A stretch of DNA of 64,000 nucleotides from Lactobacillales bacterium. Its GTDB lineage: Bacteria; Bacillota; Bacilli; Lactobacillales; Streptococcaceae. Of this stretch, positions 62,468-64,000 are shown one piece after another. The stretch's first letter is position 1; each line of letters begins with the position of its first letter. A model generated the notes under the pieces. The model had not been told where the DNA came from. It saw only the letters and a program-made list of their open reading frames with translations, and searched no databases. The stretch lies in NCBI GenBank assembly GCA_031261705.1, contig JAISJD010000016.1, positions 1 to 64,000 of the forward strand. The letters are read 5' to 3'. A program made the position numbers and the translations under genes.

Positions 62468-63180
62468 TAACTTTCTCCTCCTGTAAATCCTCGAGTTCCT
62501 TTAGACCACGTTCGTTCCACGATTCTGGCAAACTGCTCAATGATTATCGCTAATCCCCAATAAATCAGTGTGACCGCTACATAAGTTTCAAGCGCAAAAT
62601 TCCCGAGATTTCTTGCAATAATATTTTGTGCTTGCCCCATAATGTCAATTAGCCCAATAGTATAAGCAAGTGAGCCTTCTTTTAGTAAAGTCAGCACATT
62701 ATTCGCATAGTTCGGCAACGCTACCTTAGCTGCTTGAGGAACAATAATTCGAGCAAATACTTGAAATTCTGTCAATCCCGCCGCAAGACCTGCCTCTGTC
62801 TGTGCATAGGGAACCGCTAGATAAGCCGATTTAAAGGTAACGGCGATATTTGCCGCAAACAACAAGGTTAAAGAAATGACCACAAAAATTCCTTTATACC
62901 ACGTATTGATATCAATCAAAAATAAACTTAACAATAATTTTGGTAATCCATAAAAAATAAGAAAAATCAGAACAATGGGAGGTGTACATCTCATGAATAG
63001 AATATAACCGTCCACTAGCTTTTTTGCTATGGAATCTTCTTTCAGACTCTCTTTTGCAAAGAAACCACCAAGTAAGGTTCCCACAATAATGGTTACCCCC
63101 GTAATTCCCAAGGTTACAGGAAGATACGGGAGCAACTTAGGTAAAACACTAAATACTTTTGAAAAGTCAAATGGTATCAC
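62467..63180 (-). CDS. amino-acid ABC transporter permease (first)
   Basis: A 237-residue permease: FRIIxPQA-type loop QTEAGLAAGLTEFQVFARIIVPQAAKVALPNY and membrane helices typical of the polar amino-acid uptake family. Start GTG 63180 with GAGGGGTG upstream; the frame extends eight codons more. It pairs with the permease at 61694 as a heterodimer, TcyL/TcyM-like. Confidence 0.9.
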   Translation of the reverse strand: MIPFDFSKVFSVLPKLLPYLPVTLGITGVTIIVGTLLGGFFAKESLKEDSIAKKLVDGYILFMRCTPPIVLIFLIFYGLPKLLLSLFLIDINTWYKGIFVVISLTLLFAANIAVTFKSAYLAVPYAQTEAGLAAGLTEFQVFARIIVPQAAKVALPNYANNVLTLLKEGSLAYTIGLIDIMGQAQNIIARNLGNFALETYVAVTLIYWGLAIIIEQFARIVERTWSKGTRGFTGGES

Positions 63181-63215
63181 ATTTTTCACCCCTCGCTTAA
63201 GCAATTCCCTCTGAC

Positions 63216-64000
63216 CTAATCAACAAATTTAAAGACATTTTCACCAAAATATTTTTCTGATAATTCATCAAACACCCCGTCACTTTCTAACTCTTTAATC
63301 GCTTTATCATAGGCTTTCGCAAATTCTTTATTTTCTTCAGACTTATGAATTAGTGGATATGTTGGAATCCCTTTGTAAGGGAGGTAAGATAACTCATTTG
63401 CCCATTTATGATAAGGACCATCTTCTTTGACTATGCTTGTTTCATAGGAAAGCTTAATATCAAAGTAAGCATCATAGCGTTTTTCTAATACCCACGCATA
63501 AGCATCCGAAGCATTGAATTGTTCCGCTGCTTTCAGGTCAATTTTATGGTCTGGATTTTTCTTATTGTAATCCTCAACTACTTGATATTGCGCATTTTGT
63601 GGACTAATTGGGACCAATTTCCCAGAGTTTTCTGCGAAAGCGTCAAAGTCTGTAAATTTATCTTTATCAGCTGTACGGAAAGTGATTCCAATGATACTTG
63701 CGCCAATTTTTTCTTCTGGAATGATAAATTTTTTCTCACGCTCTGCTGTTTTCCATGCACCTTTTGTTCCAATGTCATATTTTCCTGACTCAATTCCTAT
63801 CAGTAAATCTTCATCACTTGTCGGAGTATACTCAAATTTATAATCCTTCAACTTTTTATCAACCGCCTTTAGGACTTGCACCTCAAAACCGTCTGATTTC
63901 CCTGCTTCGTTGACATAGTCATAAGGAACATAATTTTGTGTATGAGCTACACGAATAGTTCTTACTTCTTTTTTCTCCGTAGAGTCCGCTTTCTTTCCTG
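63216..64000 (-). CDS. amino-acid ABC transporter substrate-binding protein (partial, 5' end beyond the window)
   Basis: Open to the right edge; about 261 codons are visible. Solute-binding protein of family 3: RTIRVAHTQNYVPYDYVN, DGFEVQVLKAVDKKL, DLLIGIESGKYDIGTKG, VSPQNAQYQV and the C-terminal SDGVFDELSEKYFGENVF. Expected to be a lipoprotein; the signal peptide and lipobox lie outside the window. Leads the ABC operon. Confidence 0.92.
   Translation of the reverse strand, partial: GKKADSTEKKEVRTIRVAHTQNYVPYDYVNEAGKSDGFEVQVLKAVDKKLKDYKFEYTPTSDEDLLIGIESGKYDIGTKGAWKTAEREKKFIIPEEKIGASIIGITFRTADKDKFTDFDAFAENSGKLVPISPQNAQYQVVEDYNKKNPDHKIDLKAAEQFNASDAYAWVLEKRYDAYFDIKLSYETSIVKEDGPYHKWANELSYLPYKGIPTYPLIHKSEENKEFAKAYDKAIKELESDGVFDELSEKYFGENVFKFVD

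Overview
The window comes from a low-GC Gram-positive bacterium (Bacillota). Gene content and gene order point to Lactobacillales and look closest to Enterococcaceae: a secG-esterase-rnr-smpB block, a purC-S-Q-L-F-M-N-H-D operon, an ylaN-ftsW-pycA-ylbF-ylbG-rsmD-coaD-sepM block, a DUF1146-murA-epuA block, a Mga-like regulator and an AzlCD pair. Strong AGGAGG-type ribosome sites and many TTG starts fit this. The species cannot be named from the sequence. Almost every gene lies on the minus strand; only the CDF transporter, the PPDK regulatory protein, yebC and yccF are read on the plus strand.

Layout. 1-12.1 kb: pyruvate:ferredoxin oxidoreductase (nifJ), helicase pcrA, a manganese-type cation exporter, a 443-residue protein of unknown function, a PPP-family phosphatase, an orphan Phd/YefM-like protein and a Mga-like regulator. 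12.1-19.5 kb: recO, era, dgkA, ybeY, pgpH, phoH, yqeY, rpsU and zur. 19.5-24.2 kb: PPDK regulatory protein, then a cell-wall block with two adjacent murA genes separated by a DUF1146 gene. 24.2-34.1 kb: purine operon, with a promoter and an upstream PurBox-like site. 34.5-43.1 kb: the sepM...pycA-ftsW-ylaN block. 43.1-47 kb: azlCD, a decayed PadR/DUF1129-like module, and an isolated oadA with a cre-like site. 47.2-49.1 kb: yebC, yccF and a GNAT gene. 49.1-55.4 kb: F1Fo ATP synthase genes B-F-H-A-G-D-C. 55.7-59.8 kb: smpB, rnr, esterase, secG. 59.8-64 kb: pentapeptide-repeat protein, a deleted SDR pseudogene, and an amino-acid ABC importer that runs off the edge.

How the genes work together. 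The window carries an unusual number of enzymes around pyruvate and oxaloacetate: NifJ (pyruvate to acetyl-CoA), PycA (pyruvate to oxaloacetate), OadA (oxaloacetate carboxyltransferase subunit) and the regulator of pyruvate phosphate dikinase. The rest is mostly core metabolism, envelope and RNA/ribosome quality control.

Most notable points. (1) The murA pair: one copy keeps the catalytic Cys, while the upstream copy has Asp at that position, the substitution known to make MurA insensitive to fosfomycin. (2) The ATP synthase operon has no atpE (c subunit) gene; only 98 bp separate the atpB and atpF reading frames. (3) Two kinds of gene decay: a PadR/DUF1129-like regulator module with several lesions, and an SDR gene with an internal deletion. 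I found no CRISPR array, rRNA, tRNA, prophage or insertion sequence, and no clear candidate for a wholly new multi-gene system.
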